64,000 bases of DNA. Source: Absidia repens. Taxonomy: Eukaryota > Mucoromycota > Mucoromycetes > Mucorales > Cunninghamellaceae. Where the stretch lies: NCBI GenBank assembly GCA_002105175.1, contig MCGE01000001.1:744001-808000 (forward strand). The letters run 5' to 3'. Positions within the stretch are counted from its first letter, which is position 1, and each line of letters begins with the position of its first letter. The notes under the pieces are model-generated. The model was given only the letters and a program-made list of their open reading frames with translations. It had not been told where the DNA came from and ran no database searches. A program made the translations under genes and the position numbers. Shown one piece after another: positions 24,925 to 38,107 of this stretch.

Positions 24925-26837
24925 GACTAATACAAAAAATAAAAATAAAGAAGAGGGAAAGAAAGAAAAGAAAGAAAAGAGGGGGGAAATGGATTTTGAC
25001 AAATTTAAATACAACAAAGAAAAAATAAAAATAGGGGTGCGGATTGTCACGAAGCGGTCGTTAAATATACTACGTGCGATTCATGGAAAGGTCTTTTTGT
25101 CATAAAATGATGACTGAAATAGAATGAAAATATCCATTTTTGCTCAATGACCACCTAACCCCTGATGTTAACTCTGTCAGTCTCTCTTGGCGGAGATGGA
25201 TCAAGATGGTCATCTGCATAAAAACAACACATTCCCACATTATTCTCCAAGGGGCCAAGAGAGTGAAGGGGAGACGAGGATGACGCTTCAAGTCCATCCC
25301 TTTCCCTCTCTCACTTCCATCCCCTTCCCCCTTTAGGTACAGTTCTGTATGTACAATATATTCATTGTTAATAACCTGGTCCAATCAGCCAATCAATATA
25401 CATATAATTAGATAATGTAAACTGTACTAAATGTATGTAGCTTACATTAAGAATCAACTCCACCTTGCCTTTTTTCCCTCCTCTCCCCTTCATCCCTTTC
25501 AATCATCATTTGTCTGCTGCTATGTTTTGTGTTTTTGTTCCTCACCAAAATGGATATTAGTATTACTATTATTTTTCATTTTATTTTTAACTCAAATTAA
25601 TGATACAAAGACATGTTATTGTTTTTGAAGGGTATAGAAAGTATAATTTTTCAAAAGTGCCCCTGAAAGTTTATTCCCCCCCCCATGACGTTTTCAAATG
25701 CCGCTTCAAAAAAACAAGCAAACCGGCTCGCGAGGCAAAAAAGAAGGGGGGGAGTTTTCCCCAATTACAAGAAGAAAGGAAAAAAACCTGAACCTCGTTG
25801 ATTACTTCCATTTGCTGGTCTGTGCCATGTTGCCTTTTTTTTCGGCAACTGTTGGTCTCCTTATCACCTATTATTATCAAACTGTAGGTTCATTTTGTTG
25901 TTTCACGTAACCAATGAAGAATTAAGCTCCCGACGGATGCCCCTCTTTCTTTTTTTTTTTTTTTTTTTGATCATTAGTTTGGACTCTGTATACCAACTAA
26001 TCAAGGGAAACAAAATAAAAAGACCTCAATAACATCAGTGAAATAGATAAATGTTGGTCGATTTCTCGTTGACAAAGTGTCTTGAATTAAAAAAAAAAAA
26101 AAAAGATACTCGGGCATGAATCCGATGGTTCCGCAAAAAAAAAAAAAAAAAAGTGATACTGGAAAGATCGGGCTGAGGTTAATTTGCTTTTATTGATAAT
26201 ACCATAACCATAGGTGTAAAAAAAATGATGCGTATATACATAAAATGAGAAAAGGGATCACTACTATTGTTCGTTCTTTGTTTTGATTTGTTTTTTTTTT
26301 GGCAGACGTAAATGTAAAATTGAGAAAAGTGATAAAATGCAAGAAGAATAACGGTATCATATCAGGCCAAATAGGACCAGTAAAGCGTGATGAGTGGATT
26401 GAGATGAGTGGGAAGATGCTGATGACAGTGAATAAACGGTAGTTGCTCGAGCGATAATGAACTTCACTTCAGTAAGGGGCAAACCTTGGGCCTATGTCCA
26501 TATTTTCCACACCACGCACTAATACAATATAAAAAAAATGGCATTATATTAATACATATGGGACTGTGCTTATTTTTCTCAGTGTGATCGTTAAAATTAC
26601 CATTGACCACCTTGTAGGTTTAGTGGAGCAACATTAGTCATATTCACAAGACATTTGGTATCAGAACAAGTAGTCATAGTGATGATAGAAATATCGTAGA
26701 TAGAAATAAAGGGAGAGGGGGGCAAAAAGTGTATGTATGTCAGTGTAATAAAAATAAGGGATGTGAATGCAACAAATTATCTTTATATACTTTTTTGATG
26801 TCCCTTGACCTGAATGGGTGCCAGGAAATTTTTAGCT

Positions 26838-26868
<31 letters not shown>

Positions 26869-28240
26869 TCCTTCTTTTCTCCACGTTTCACAAAAACGAC
26901 ACTTGAAAGCTTTGTCCAAAACTTTTTATTTTTGTCACGGGGCAGAGGAAAAATGCCACACAGAAAGCGAACTGGCGGGCTTTACATTACGGAACATCCC
27001 CCTTTTATTCAGCAATGCCGAGTTAGTATCTGACTATATTGTATACCCATTTCTCATGTCTTGAGTGTATCATTAATCGGCTTTAGAAAAAAATGGAACA
27101 ACCGAAGGGAGTATTTTAAAAAAATGACAATCGGAATACCCCATTTCGATTCGTATTGTCAAGCCTGCATCTTTTTTTTTTTTGACACCTGGGTCGCGTG
27201 GGTGTATGTGTATGTGTATAAATGTGGCGCATTTGTTCTGTGATGCAATATCACCATCGTTAAATTCTATATATATATTTATATATCTGTCTCTCTTTAT
27301 CTATCATATCTTTTTTTTTTTTTTCTAAAAGGGTATTTTGGCTAGTTCATTGTTCTTATTCACACTCCAATCCCATTTCCATAACCGGTACCAAGTTCCT
27401 TTAATAGAGAAAAATCAATGGAGTAAACCGAAAAAAAAATAAGAACAAACCAACTCCTTAGAGAAATCATATTCCTTGTCCTTCGAGAATGAAAAGGGCG
27501 CAAAACAAAGGAAGAAGGGATTACCAAGTAAGGATGCATCGAGTTGGTGATACGTAAAAAAGGACCTGTCTTTTTTTTAAAATGCCGCTTGGTGGGCCCA
27601 GCTTCTCGTGTCAAAGGAGAATGTCAGCCAATCTATTTGTTTGTTTACACAATTCATTTTACGCCCACTGCTAAATTTGCTGCATTGTAACCAGTTTAGA
27701 TTGATTTTGTTCTTCCCGAGGCGCCTAATTTTGGACAAAAAAAAAAAAAGAAAAAAAAAAGATTCACTTGGGTGATGATGATAACTACATTCATATATGT
27801 ATATGATACTGATAATTATTTTTGTTGATTGATTGTTGACTGATTGTTGCTCCCACCCCTCGTCAACATGAAACTTCTTTTTCTCTTCTGCACCGGGTAC
27901 CCAGATATATTGTCTGGTACCTTCTTCCATTTCGAAAAAAAAGTCTCTCGTGTGAATCACTAGAAAGTCAGTTCAAATAACAAGATTTAGTTATAGAATG
28001 ACAGTTAAACAAGTTGGATACATTTCAACGTCCGCATACATCGTTTCTTGATAAGCCGCGCCCTTAGTAACTGGCCATGGCGCTTCTATCAATCTTTATT
28101 TTTGTTTGTTTGTAAATAAATGTGATGATTTTTTTTTCCAATATAATTTTTTGTCCGTGCTTTTTTTATTCTTTTGCTTGTTTGATACCATACCCGGCCG
28201 CTATTATTTACTATTTATCGAGAAGGATCGATCTTTGCTT

Positions 28241-28241
<1 letters not shown>
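24925..28241. other. Gene-poor region, left part
   Basis: No convincing gene on either strand. Short frames (for example on the minus strand at 27577-27960) are homopolymer-driven and lack domain content. Features visible are a C run near 25675, A runs of 18-20 near 26087 and 26135, an (ATT)n microsatellite at 26836-26866, and two degenerate copies of a TTCAAATGCCGC-like motif near 25693 and 27580 that resembles the end of the dispersed repeat family. Confidence 0.4.

Positions 28242-28296
<55 letters not shown>
28242..28296 (+). repeat. Uninterrupted T tract of 55 nt
   Basis: The longest homopolymer in the window, all T. Such tracts can exclude nucleosomes or be the poly(A) end of a retroposed sequence on the minus strand. 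No flanking duplication was identified by eye. Confidence 0.9.
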
Positions 28297-28964
28297 CAGT
28301 TATGCAAATCATGACAGCGTTTCAGTAAATAGTTCCAAATGCTTATTTGAACGAATAGAGAGACACATCTCGTGATATGATGCCAGAGGGATCATATCGC
28401 GGAATGCTCGCCGGTACGCCTAAGCGGAAATTCAATATTATACACTTGAAAAAAAAAAAAAAAAAAAAGGAACTCGTCAGGAACACACGCACACATGAAA
28501 GAAAATTGGGTCATCATATCGTGAATAAGCGTCTAGATCGATAAACATAAACAGCTACCTTAAATTGATAAGCTTTCATTGGTCACACAACTTGGTTATT
28601 TCTTGTCAACCATGTTTTCCCACACATATACTATTCTTGATGCTTGTTATGTGACTTTTTCCTTGTACTTTGACAACAAAAACTGAACTCATGCCGCTCA
28701 CTTTATCAGCTTCTGGACTAACTGTTGACAGCACGACCCTTATTCTAGCAATATCCGAAAAATGCATATCACATGGTTCTATCGCTGATCTATACACAAT
28801 AGGCAACTTTCAAATGAGCTCCTGTCCTGTCAAAGAAACGCAGAGTACTAAACAATAATGGTTGTTCAAAATCGCCTCATGCCCATCCCAGGTTTTTTTT
28901 TCTCCATTAACATATATAGCCATTCGACAAAACAATCATTTAACGTATGAGAGAGACTAAAGGT
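28297..28964. other. Gene-poor spacer between T tract and repeat copy D
   Basis: AT-rich, with an 18-nt A run near 28449. No supported gene or RNA seen. Confidence 0.35.
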
Positions 28965-29270
28965 AAAAGTAAAAGACACATTTTATTCAAATATACATAG
29001 AAACTATGACAAACTAATACTAGCTAATGTAATGAACGATTTTATTGCCACTATTCTAAAGATGAAATAATATAATCATTCCAAAAGCTAAATCTAAAAT
29101 GAAAGGGCTTCCCCATGATGTTTGCTTTGGATTTTTCAAATGCCCCTAATCCAAGTTCTAACACTAATCCTAGATACCCTAGTTGCCATTGAGAACTTCA
29201 ATGAAGTTATTGCTTTGAAAAATAAGAGAGAAAAAGAAAAAAAAAAAAAAAGGAGGGGCGGAAATCAAAA
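28965..29270 (+). repeat. Dispersed repeat family, partial copy D
   Basis: Shares with the long copies AAAGACACATTTTATTCAAATA, ACTAATACTAGCTAATG and ATGAAAGGGCTTCCCCATG (first string shortened here to its core AAAGACACATTTTATTC). After the CCCCATG core it follows a second subfamily (GATGTTTGC, TTTTTCAAATGCCCCTAATCC) also found in copy E and inside the Helitrons, rather than the CATCTTGTAATCCCTGA version of copies A, B, C and F. Ends in a purine-rich stretch with GGGGCGGAA. Confidence 0.65.
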
Positions 29271-31254
29271 TAGAAAAACCATGAATGCGGAGTATGAACA
29301 TTCCTGCCAAATCTTTTTTTTTAGCAATTAAAATGCGTGTGGAAATGGCAGAAGTATCTAATACCCATTCTATTGTTGATTTCTTTCTTTTTCCAATGAT
29401 ATAGAGGGGGGCCCAGAGCATTTACTAATTAGGGCGGTTCCTGTGTGTTTATTAAGCGGGTTCACAATTTTATACTTGTATAAAGAGCTCCTCCGACGAG
29501 TGATGCTAGGCTGGATCAAGAATATGTTGAGTGTACTCGACTAATATAATCTGGCTAAGAAGCAATCGCAAAGGAGGTTTAACGACAAATTACTGCACGT
29601 ATTTTACTGCACATTTGTGGTTGTGAATGTTGATCTAGAGCGCACAGGCTAGGCAATATGTGTAGAACTGGAAGGTTTAAAAAAAGGTTTGTTTTGGAAA
29701 TTGGTACTTTAGTAAAAACAAAAAGAAGATTATCTTGATAATCTTTTTCAATTCATGCCAAATTCAAGAGAAATCCGGGCTTGTTGACAGTTTGTTTGGT
29801 GGTGATATTAAAGCATTTAATAAGATACACTTTAAGTCTGGACTGCAAAATAATACTTTTTAGGCAACTTTGGAGCCTTTATAAAAATAAAAATAAAATA
29901 ATGCTCGCCTTAATGTCCTCATGACATATTCAAAATATCTCGTCGAATTGGACAGTAGTTTCCCTTCGCTGGAAATTTTGGTATTGGTGCCTTATACTGG
30001 GAAGCTGATCTTTCACCAAAATGTGTTTGTCTTATCATTTTCAAATTGATCCAGCCAGTAACTCATTCAAACTTTAGCAATGTCTACTGTACTGTACATA
30101 TTGTACTGTACAGTTCTGTACTGGACGTTTCATTTCAGTGTAACTAGAATTACCGTTCATGTGTAACTTGGTGTGAAGTCATCTAGACGTTTTCTGTATC
30201 ATTATTATTATTTTTAGCAGTTTAAGTCTGTGGCGTGTGGCGTGTTTATCTTTTTTGCCTTTTTTAAACGCCCTTTTTAAAAAATAGCCTCCCCTTCCAA
30301 AAATAATGAAAAGCCTTCCTTCTTTCCAAGTCCCACCACTCGAATACTTATTTTTAACCTCTTTTCATTTACAACGATCCGCATTATCCATTATCATCGA
30401 CAATGCTGCTTTTTTCACAAATATTCCCCACAAATTCAACAACTGTAACATGGTGTTTCTCGCCTCTTTTTTAAATTAACCACCGCACTCACATAGCCTT
30501 ACTCAATTGATTATATAAGTTGAACCTCAAGGAGACTTCTTACAATGAAATTCAGGAAGTCCACCCAAGAGGCAAAGAGATACAAGTAATTTCAAAGCGT
30601 ACCTTTTTTTAAGACACATCCCCAGCACCATCATTGCCCTTCCCAGGAATCATTACTGAATACAAAATAAGACTTATGCCTATTTGCCAAATGACCTATT
30701 TCCACTACGCAACACACAGTATACTACGGCGTTATCATTAGAAACAATACCCCATTAAACCAGTCATTCATATAAACTATCAAAACGTCGCCAACAGTAA
30801 AAGTTCCTATTTTCTTAACATAATAACAAGGCATGCTGTCAATCAATGTTTTCTAATCAATCAATAAAAAATAATAAAAAGTAATAATAAAAGACAAAAT
30901 ATAAAAAGACTATTGATATATGTGTAACTTCAAGCCGAAGCGAGCCCTCCGATTCTAATTGTAATGCCAGCCAAAAAAAAAAAAAAAAAAAAAAAAAATC
31001 CTGCATTACATTGCTGTTGTTGAATCCCATATTTGAGTTACGCAAAAGAGAAAGAAAGAGAGAGAGAATTGGAATAGTTCGATCACTGAGATGTTTCCTT
31101 GAGAGAAATAGAAAATCACTTGTTACGCTTAACAAACAATATCATCCGATCATACTCAGATTTATACAGTATAGTCATAAGGCACACACAGATCCATAAT
31201 GTTTTTTTGCACAGCCCCATTTGACAAGACAACTAAATTTATAAGGGAAACTAA
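29271..31254. other. Gene-poor region, middle part
   Basis: No gene supported. Visible items are a GTACTGTACAGTACTG-like cluster of short palindromes around 30088-30125, a 25-nt A run near 30974, and otherwise unremarkable AT-rich sequence. Confidence 0.35.
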
Positions 31255-31480
31255 TGGTACAAAAGACAAGGAATATTTTATTTGGATGTAGATATAAACT
31301 ATGACAACTAACACTAAGCAAAGCTAAAAGACGTTATCATGACATTAGATGAAGGCTATTCTAATGGTGGTCACCAATGTTGAATCTAAAATAAAAGGGT
31401 TTCCCCATCATGTTTGTATTGCATTTTTCAAAATGCCCCTAATCCAAGTTCTAACACTAATCCTAGATCACCATTACCTC
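31255..31480 (+). repeat. Dispersed repeat family, partial copy E
   Basis: Core shared with the family: ATATTTTATTTGGATGTAGA, CAACTAACACTAAGCAAAGC, AAAAGGGTTTCCCCATCATG, then TTGCATTTTTCAAAATGCCC and AGTTCTAACACTAATCC. It belongs to the same subfamily as copy D and the segment carried in each Helitron unit (about 49970-50190). Confidence 0.65.
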
Positions 31481-32034
31481 ATTGAAGCCTTGCACGAAAG
31501 TTCTAAGAAAAAAAAGAGACATAGAAAGAAAAAGTGGACCGATCACGCCCGCCAATGGGAAAAAAAAACACTCAAATCCCTACCCAGAAACTCCTAGCGT
31601 GTAAAACCAGCCATTAAAAAAAAATCGGTCAAGATTTAAATAATATTTCTTCCCACTCACTTCTTTTTTTTTTTTTTTCTTCTTCCTTTTCTCCCTCATT
31701 CTTTCTTTAAGCAATATTGCAATTCATAGGAAACTATAGTCATTGCATTGGATTTTACTTCCCTCTTCCTGGGGGGTTTTTTTTTGTTTATTTTTTGTAG
31801 GAGAGCTTTGTGGCTCAGGGGTACAAGTCGCTCATGGGGGAAGCTTTTTTCACTTTGAGAAAAGCGTCGTATCTCATTCAAGGCGGCGGTATCTTATGGG
31901 GAAAGCTTTTTCCTGAGATTTAGAGACAGTTTTTTTTCTCTTTTTTTTTTGTTTATTTTTTGTAGGTTAGTTATTGTTTGTATTCGTCTTGTCTCCAATA
32001 AAACCCTCATTGAAACAATCACTCTTATGACTAC

Positions 32035-32037
<3 letters not shown>
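31481..32037. other. Gene-poor spacer with a 20-bp local repeat
   Basis: The string TTTGTTTATTTTTTGTAGG occurs twice, near 31782-31800 and 31950-31968, flanking sequence with repeated GGGGAAAGCTTTTT-like motifs. A GTGGCTCAGGGG near 31810 resembles a pol III A box, but no matching B box or cloverleaf could be drawn. No gene is called. Confidence 0.4.

Positions 32038-32082
<45 letters not shown>
32038..32082 (+). repeat. Uninterrupted T tract of about 45 nt
   Basis: Second longest homopolymer in the window. It directly follows a segment with AATAAAACC and ends at GCAAATGG. Confidence 0.9.
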
Positions 32083-32084
<2 letters not shown>

Positions 32085-32994
32085 AAATGGACTTCGTTTT
32101 TTGAATACTTTAGTAGACCTTATTGTTGTTGCTCTACTTTTATATACATATATATATTACTGTGACAGACGCGTCTGAGTGGTGGTGGTATTTGTCAGAG
32201 TCGAATACGTAGATTAATAAAATCTTTACATACCCTACTATGCTGTACATCGATATACACATATAAATAGAAATACAACGGAGAACAAAATGATACAGTA
32301 AAGTAGTAAAGTACCGCCATAGCAAGAGGCACTTGCGTTCAAGACACATCGCACGAAAGTGATAGGAGAAAAAAAAAAAAAGACTCTCAAAAATGATGAA
32401 TCCTCTTGAAATGAACTGTAAGTATTTCATGTCACTACGGATAGAACAGGGGGAAGAAAATGATGAATCGTATTGACAACGGGATGGTGCAAGCGGGTAC
32501 AGGATTGAAAAGAGTAATCTCCCATTTCCTCCAGTGTGCTATCTGATTCGATGACTTGAAGCTTGAGTAGCTCAAGAAAAGCAACACTACTTTCAGCCTA
32601 TGAATATCCCCTCATCCTACTCGTCCATAAACAGTTGCTCTCACTTTTTCCCGAGCAATCCCGTCATTACCTATTATTATCATCGCTCATTAGTATATAA
32701 TACTGTCCTCTATTGCTTTCATGTATAATAGTTTGCCACGCATCGTAAAATGACATGCCTTCCGTCCCTGTAGAATAGTTTGTCACATACCGTAGAATAG
32801 TATCCCCACGTCACACGTCTCCCTTAGTCACTAAAGAATTAGTTTATCTTCTTATGTTGTCTTTATTCCACAATAAAAAAAAAACGTTTATACAGTCTAT
32901 TATTAAATTGGTATATCGAAGCAAAATAATCTACATTAAATTAAGGGGAAGATGCTAACAATAAATCCATATGCATAAGGCATGAGAGAGCTTT
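32083..32994. other. Gene-poor spacer
   Basis: No gene seen. Includes a loosely repeated AGAATAGTTTG(C/T)CAC motif near 32727-32800. Confidence 0.35.
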
Positions 32995-33390
32995 TTTGTT
33001 GCAGCATGTAAAAAGGATCAATTGTACAAGACATGAAAGAAACTAATGGGACATTATTCATTGAAGCATGTAAAAAGAGACATATTTTATTCAAATATAG
33101 ATTCAGATTATGTCAAACTAACACTAAACTAAGCTGATGGAAGCAACAGATGGTCAATTCAATGTGGTTCCAGATCCTAGATCCAAAATGAAAGGGTTTC
33201 CCCATGCATCTTGTAATCCCTGAGCGGAAATCCCTTCTAATCTAGCCCTGACACTATTCTAAGTTCAATACAACCTGAAACAAGTTGAATGATGAAGAAA
33301 AATAAAGAAGGAGAAAACAGAAATTGAAATGAAAGAGAGCGAAAAAATAAAAACGAACGAAAATAAATATCCACGTGGGCGGCATTTGAA
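32995..33390 (+). repeat. Dispersed repeat family, 5'-truncated copy C
   Basis: Aligns with the right half of copies B and F: ACATGAAAGAAACTAATGG, AAAAAGAGACATATTTTATTC, ACACTAAACTAAGCTGATGG, ATGAAAGGGTTTCCCCATGC followed by ATCTTGTAATCCCTGAGC, GCCCTGACACTA, and the terminal CCACGTG then GGCGGCATTTGAAAA. The left half present in A, B and F is missing or too diverged to see. Confidence 0.7.
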
Positions 33391-33999
33391 AATTACCAGC
33401 TCTTTTTTTTTTTTGGCAGTGCAAGGAAGACTCTGAGTCTTTGATGCACAGGCTGGACCTGGGAGCCTAGTTTCAACAGAAACTTCCTCGTTGTGAATCA
33501 TTCACAATAATTATTAACTAATTTTCTTCACAAAATAGCATAATTATACATTTATACTGTTTTGAACCCAAGCTTTAACAAGATTTCATTTCAAAGGTCT
33601 GTCTATGTAGTGATCAATAATAGTGATGTTGAATTGCCAATATTTCTCATGTCAGCAATTATACTATAGCATTGAAAATTGCAAGCATCCATCACAGACA
33701 TATGCTAATGAAACGAAAAAGGCAAATAGGCATTTAAAATGATATAATAGATATATGAGGATGATAGATAAACAGAGTCATAATTTTTATTCATATAATG
33801 ACAATATAAAATAGATAAACTATAACGAAGGTAAGTGAGGATAAATAAAAGAGGGGGTCAAATTGGCTAATGTGGTAGAATATATAAATATATATAAAGT
33901 AAAGGTATAACGAGTGCGGGGGACGGGGGATAGGTAAAACAATATAACAATAATAATAATAATGATAATAATAACATATTTGATCTGATTCAATGTAGG
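33391..33999. other. 3' flank of the WNK-type kinase gene
   Basis: AT-rich with an (AATAAT)n-like stretch at about 33950-33975. Likely includes the kinase gene's 3' UTR. No other gene seen. Confidence 0.35.
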
Positions 34000-36329
34000 T
34001 TACTGAGGTGAAGAGGAGGATAAATAACCAGATGTAGACGAAGACGAGTTTGTTCCATCGATGTTAGTATTTGCGGTGGTGGTAGTGGTGGTGGAAGTGG
34101 CCTGCAATCTTTTTCCTTTCAGCATATTTTTCAACGCGCGGAGAGCAAACACCGTCAGTCCAATCCCAGCCCAATCTTCATCATGTAAATCTCGTAAATC
34201 ACCCACAGTCATGATATCTTGATTTTGTAATTTCTTGATCCATTCATGGGCCTTTTCAGAACTTCGATGTACCACCATTGCGCAATCTTGCACGAAGACT
34301 TCGATATCAGTATGATCACCGTATTCTACGATTTATAAGAAATAAACAAATAAAACGTGAATTCCCTGAAAGGTATTTGCTATTTTCCTGTCACCTCTCC
34401 TTGCCATTACCATCCACAATGTGAGAGACAAGAGCATCCGAAGGAACACCGGCGTCTTGTTGCTGATCTTTGGTTTTGTCGCTGCCGTCCGTCGTATTTC
34501 CAGAAACGTAGCCATTTGGTTCAGGGGTGGCTCTTGAGCTGTCGTGTGAGAGAGACGATTCCATACCGGTGCCACCTCCACTACTCATGGTTGAAGAGGC
34601 GGTTGTGGTTGTCGTAGCCACATGAGTATCATCTAGTTGTTGTTGTTGGCGATCTCGAAGATTGCGAAGGGCATCACGATATTTGGATTCGGCCATACGT
34701 GCCCTTGTTTCAGAATCTTCACATTTTACTTCCATGTCCATGGCACGATCTGTAAGCTGTTGTAATTCCTGACGTGTCTTCTCCAATTCCGATCGTACGT
34801 CAGTGTCACGTCGCCAAATAGATGGCCGCTTGGGATGACCGCCTCCACCACCATTACCGTCGTTTTCACCCGCCGTGTCCACATCACCATTCCGCCGTTG
34901 TGCTTGTTGTGATTCATCCGCCTTGTCCATGTCTCTGAGAATCCGATTGATTTCCTTGGTGATGTGTTGTTGGTATCGTTCAGGCAAGACTTGTTCTTCG
35001 ATCATTTCCCGCACCACCTGCTCCGCTGTATCCGTCTCCACATTAAAGTCGAATTTGACCGAAAGCTTGTCCATTCCCTTGAAGACCACCTGCAGCGTGA
35101 GATTGACATGATTCAAATCGGTCGCCAGTAACACAACATCCGGTTCCACTGCCAGGAGAGAATGTTCCAAAATATCTTGGGCAATCATACGCTCGTCTTC
35201 AGGGCCAATACAATTTTCAACCACACCAAGTACTTCAGCATTGGATACCTTGGCGAGACAACCAGGTTTGATGCCAGCAGAGACCTTTTTGTAGATTTGA
35301 GCCGCGTTCGTACATTCGCCATAAGGATATTCCCCCGTAGCCATTTCCAAAAGACACATCCCAAAAGCATAGATATCCACCTTTTCACTGTAGCCTTGTT
35401 CTTCATACATTTCCGGTGCCATGAATTCAGGTGTTCCAATCAGTGTATACTTCTTGCCCATCTTCATTTCAGCCGTTCCCATATCACCGATTTTGACTTC
35501 CCCATGAGCTCCGTTGATAAAGATATTGTCGCACTTGATATCCCGATGAATGATAGGTGGATGATGGTCATGTAAATACACCAAGCCTTTGAGAATTTGT
35601 CGGGACCACCGTTTCACGATCTTGAGGTTGGGAAGGGGTGAGAGTTTCCGGATGTATTCTCTGAGCGTCCCAGAAGTCATCAGCTCTGTCACAAATACGA
35701 ATTCATTGTCGGTGTGCCATGCGTCATGAAGTGCAATAATATTTGGGTGCCGTACAGATTTCAAGATTTGTATTTCATGGTCGAGGTCCTTGTTGGTTGG
35801 GGTTCGCATTGCCTTTTGAAAAAGATAGGGAGGTTAAGTTTGTGTGTAAAAATGATTTGTAGGATTTGATTATAAATGTGATTACCTGTATAACATTCCA
35901 TGCCACTTCGTAGCCTTCTTCACGGTCAATTGCCTTGTACACCACTTTGTAAGCACCTTTTCCCAAAAGTGTGTTGAGGCGAATATATCGTTCATTGGGC
36001 GAAACTTCGATGACTTTTTCGGGTAAAGTGGATTGATCATTGATATCATTGTGAGGGAGGCCAAGGCTATTGTAAGGGTCGTTGGAGCGGTCGAATGATG
36101 TAGGAACGGCGTAGTTGTTTGTTGAATAAGCATTGTTGGTAGCGTTGATATTCTTGTTGTTGTTGTTGCTGAAAGCGTTTGTAGCCACATCATACTCAGA
36201 GTCATTCATATCAGCAGATATAGAAAAGCTGTCGTGTCGTCTTCCAGTCTGCATAATATCGCCATCATCATAAGAAGAATCATAGCCCATACCAGGACTA
36301 AAGCTGACGTGAGATTGGTGTTCCGACAT
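34000..36329 (-). CDS. WNK-type (with-no-lysine) Ser/Thr protein kinase
   Basis: Three exons (36329-35886, 35812-34411, 34325-34000) give 723 aa. The kinase domain starts near residue 115. The beta-3 VAxK lysine is replaced (VAWN, 142-145), and a lysine instead sits in the glycine loop (GKGAYK, K128), the defining WNK arrangement. Catalytic IIHRDIKCDN (D239) and DMG (D258) are present, as are WNK-typical GTPEFMAPEMYEE and DIYAFGMCLLEMATGEYPY. After the kinase come a segment resembling the OSR1/SPAK C-terminal fold (LATDLNHVNLTLQVVFKG then VETDTAEQVVREMI), a coiled-coil (ELEKTRQELQQLTDRAMD) and a SAM-like C-terminal piece (HEWIKKLQNQDIMTVGDLRD). In animals and plants WNKs sense osmolarity and chloride; a role in osmotic signalling here is inference. 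Confidence 0.92.
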
Positions 36330-38107
36330 GTAATGAGGATGGTATATATAAAGTGAGAGAGAAAGAGACTAAAATGTACAAAATATAAATATAAACAAAT
36401 AAAAAGATATATGAGAGGGTAATAAAAAAAAAGTGGTGGGGGGAACAGATATGTACTATTGGAAGAAGTATTGAGTGTAATATAAATATTGCGTAGGGTC
36501 ACTGAGGTTTAACGGTTTGTTGTTGTTGTTGAGATAAAAGAAAAGCAGACTTCAACACCAACGAGATAGGGCTGATATGCTGATATGTAATAGTCTTTAA
36601 TTGCTTTCTTTTACGAAGGGTCAAATGTATGAGATGAGGAAGGAGGGAAAAAAAAAGTGGGAAGAAAAAAAGAAAGAAACTTTAATAAATCGAACATTTT
36701 TTCAGTAACCGCTCTGGGCAGAAAATGGAACCCGCACTCTCATAATTCAAGCACTTTGATGATGGGAGAGTGCCAGATGATCTTTTTTCGACGTTTTATC
36801 TCCGGTTGAAAAAGCTACATGATATCATTTTATGTTTTTCTTCCAAACTCTATCCCACCGCTTCATTATATCACGTGTATTGTTTGCTGTTCGGTCGTCC
36901 ATGGAAATCATCGTTGTTGATACATGGTAAAATGACCCTTTGTATTTCTCTTTTTCAAGCAAATACGCATAACCGTCGGTGATTAAAAATAAACAACCAC
37001 AGCATTGTTTTGATTTACCCAATGATTACAATGCTGTATGTGGAGGAGCTATCTATGATACAGTAGTAAGCAATACAGTAAACAGGTTTGACTATGTAGA
37101 TGATCTTCTTACTTTTTTGCTGGGGGTACTGTACCATAAATATCAAGAGATCTGCCCTATGTATTTAGATAATAGTGCTTCTATATTGTTATACACCCAT
37201 TCCCAATTAACAAACAATGAGGCAAAAACATAAGATTTTTCCTAAAAAGTACAAGATAACCAAAAGGCTGTGAATACAGTGGGTAATCTGTGAATGCAGG
37301 GTCAGATTTTTCGCCTTAATTTGATTATGATAGCGGATTGGGGTTATGTTGATGGAACGGAAGGAAAGAAGCAAAATGTGATCAGCCATTTGCAGCATTT
37401 TTTACTTTCTTTCAGATACGGTATCCTCTTACCTATTGTTCCTTTTTTTACCATTCTTGGTATATGAGGAGTGACTTTCCTGTTACATGATTGGCCCTTT
37501 CAGATTACACAACTTATTAAAAAGAAAAAGGCATCACTTTTCAATTTTTATATGTGATAGCTATACCAAGAATCCGTTATCACATTTACCTCCCCCTCCC
37601 CCCACACACACTTTATATTACTCTGTTTTATTTAAGCTGCTATTCAGTAGATGCCGTCATTTTGTTAATAAAGTGAGATGGTTAATACCAGCATGGTACC
37701 CAGTCATCCGAACCAATTGAAAGCAAACTGGTGAAGATAACGCACACATGATCAGCAAAAGAACCAGACAGCTCCTTAATTCTACGTCTACCAGTCATTC
37801 TTTTGCGCACGCAATTCTCAATCTAGATTGTTTAAATCTCCGCAATGGGGGAAATATATAAAAGCTATCTTGTCAATTATTTCTCCCTTTCTTCTTTTTA
37901 TTTTTTCATTATTCGCTCTTTTTTCTTTTTCCTTCTTGTCTTTATCAAATATTATACTCATATTATACATACTATACCCTCATTAAGTATTATCACACCA
38001 TTTTGCAGTTTATCGCAACATACCACAGTATCGTACTCTCCTCCAATTATATATCATATACACTCTACACATACACAACTAAATTCAGGGACACCATTTG
38101 ACTTGGA
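36330..38107. promoter_or_regulatory. Divergent intergenic region between WNK kinase and amino-acid transporter
   Basis: About 1.8 kb between divergently transcribed genes. The kinase-proximal part is AT-rich with a (GTT)n stretch at 36519-36530. The transporter-proximal part has a long pyrimidine-rich run at about 37875-37945. No gene or RNA could be supported in the middle. Confidence 0.4.

Noticed and set aside
26729..27064. Plus-strand ORF of 111 aa
   Set aside because: It spans an (ATT)n microsatellite that supplies an Ile run; the rest has no recognisable content.
27577..27960. Minus-strand ORF of 127 aa in the gene-poor region
   Set aside because: Homopolymer-driven composition (Phe and Lys runs), no recognisable domain and no in-phase neighbouring exon.
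31801..31900. tRNA or tRNA-derived SINE with A-box-like GTGGCTCAGGGG
   Set aside because: No B box at the right distance, no cloverleaf, and no second copy seen in the window.
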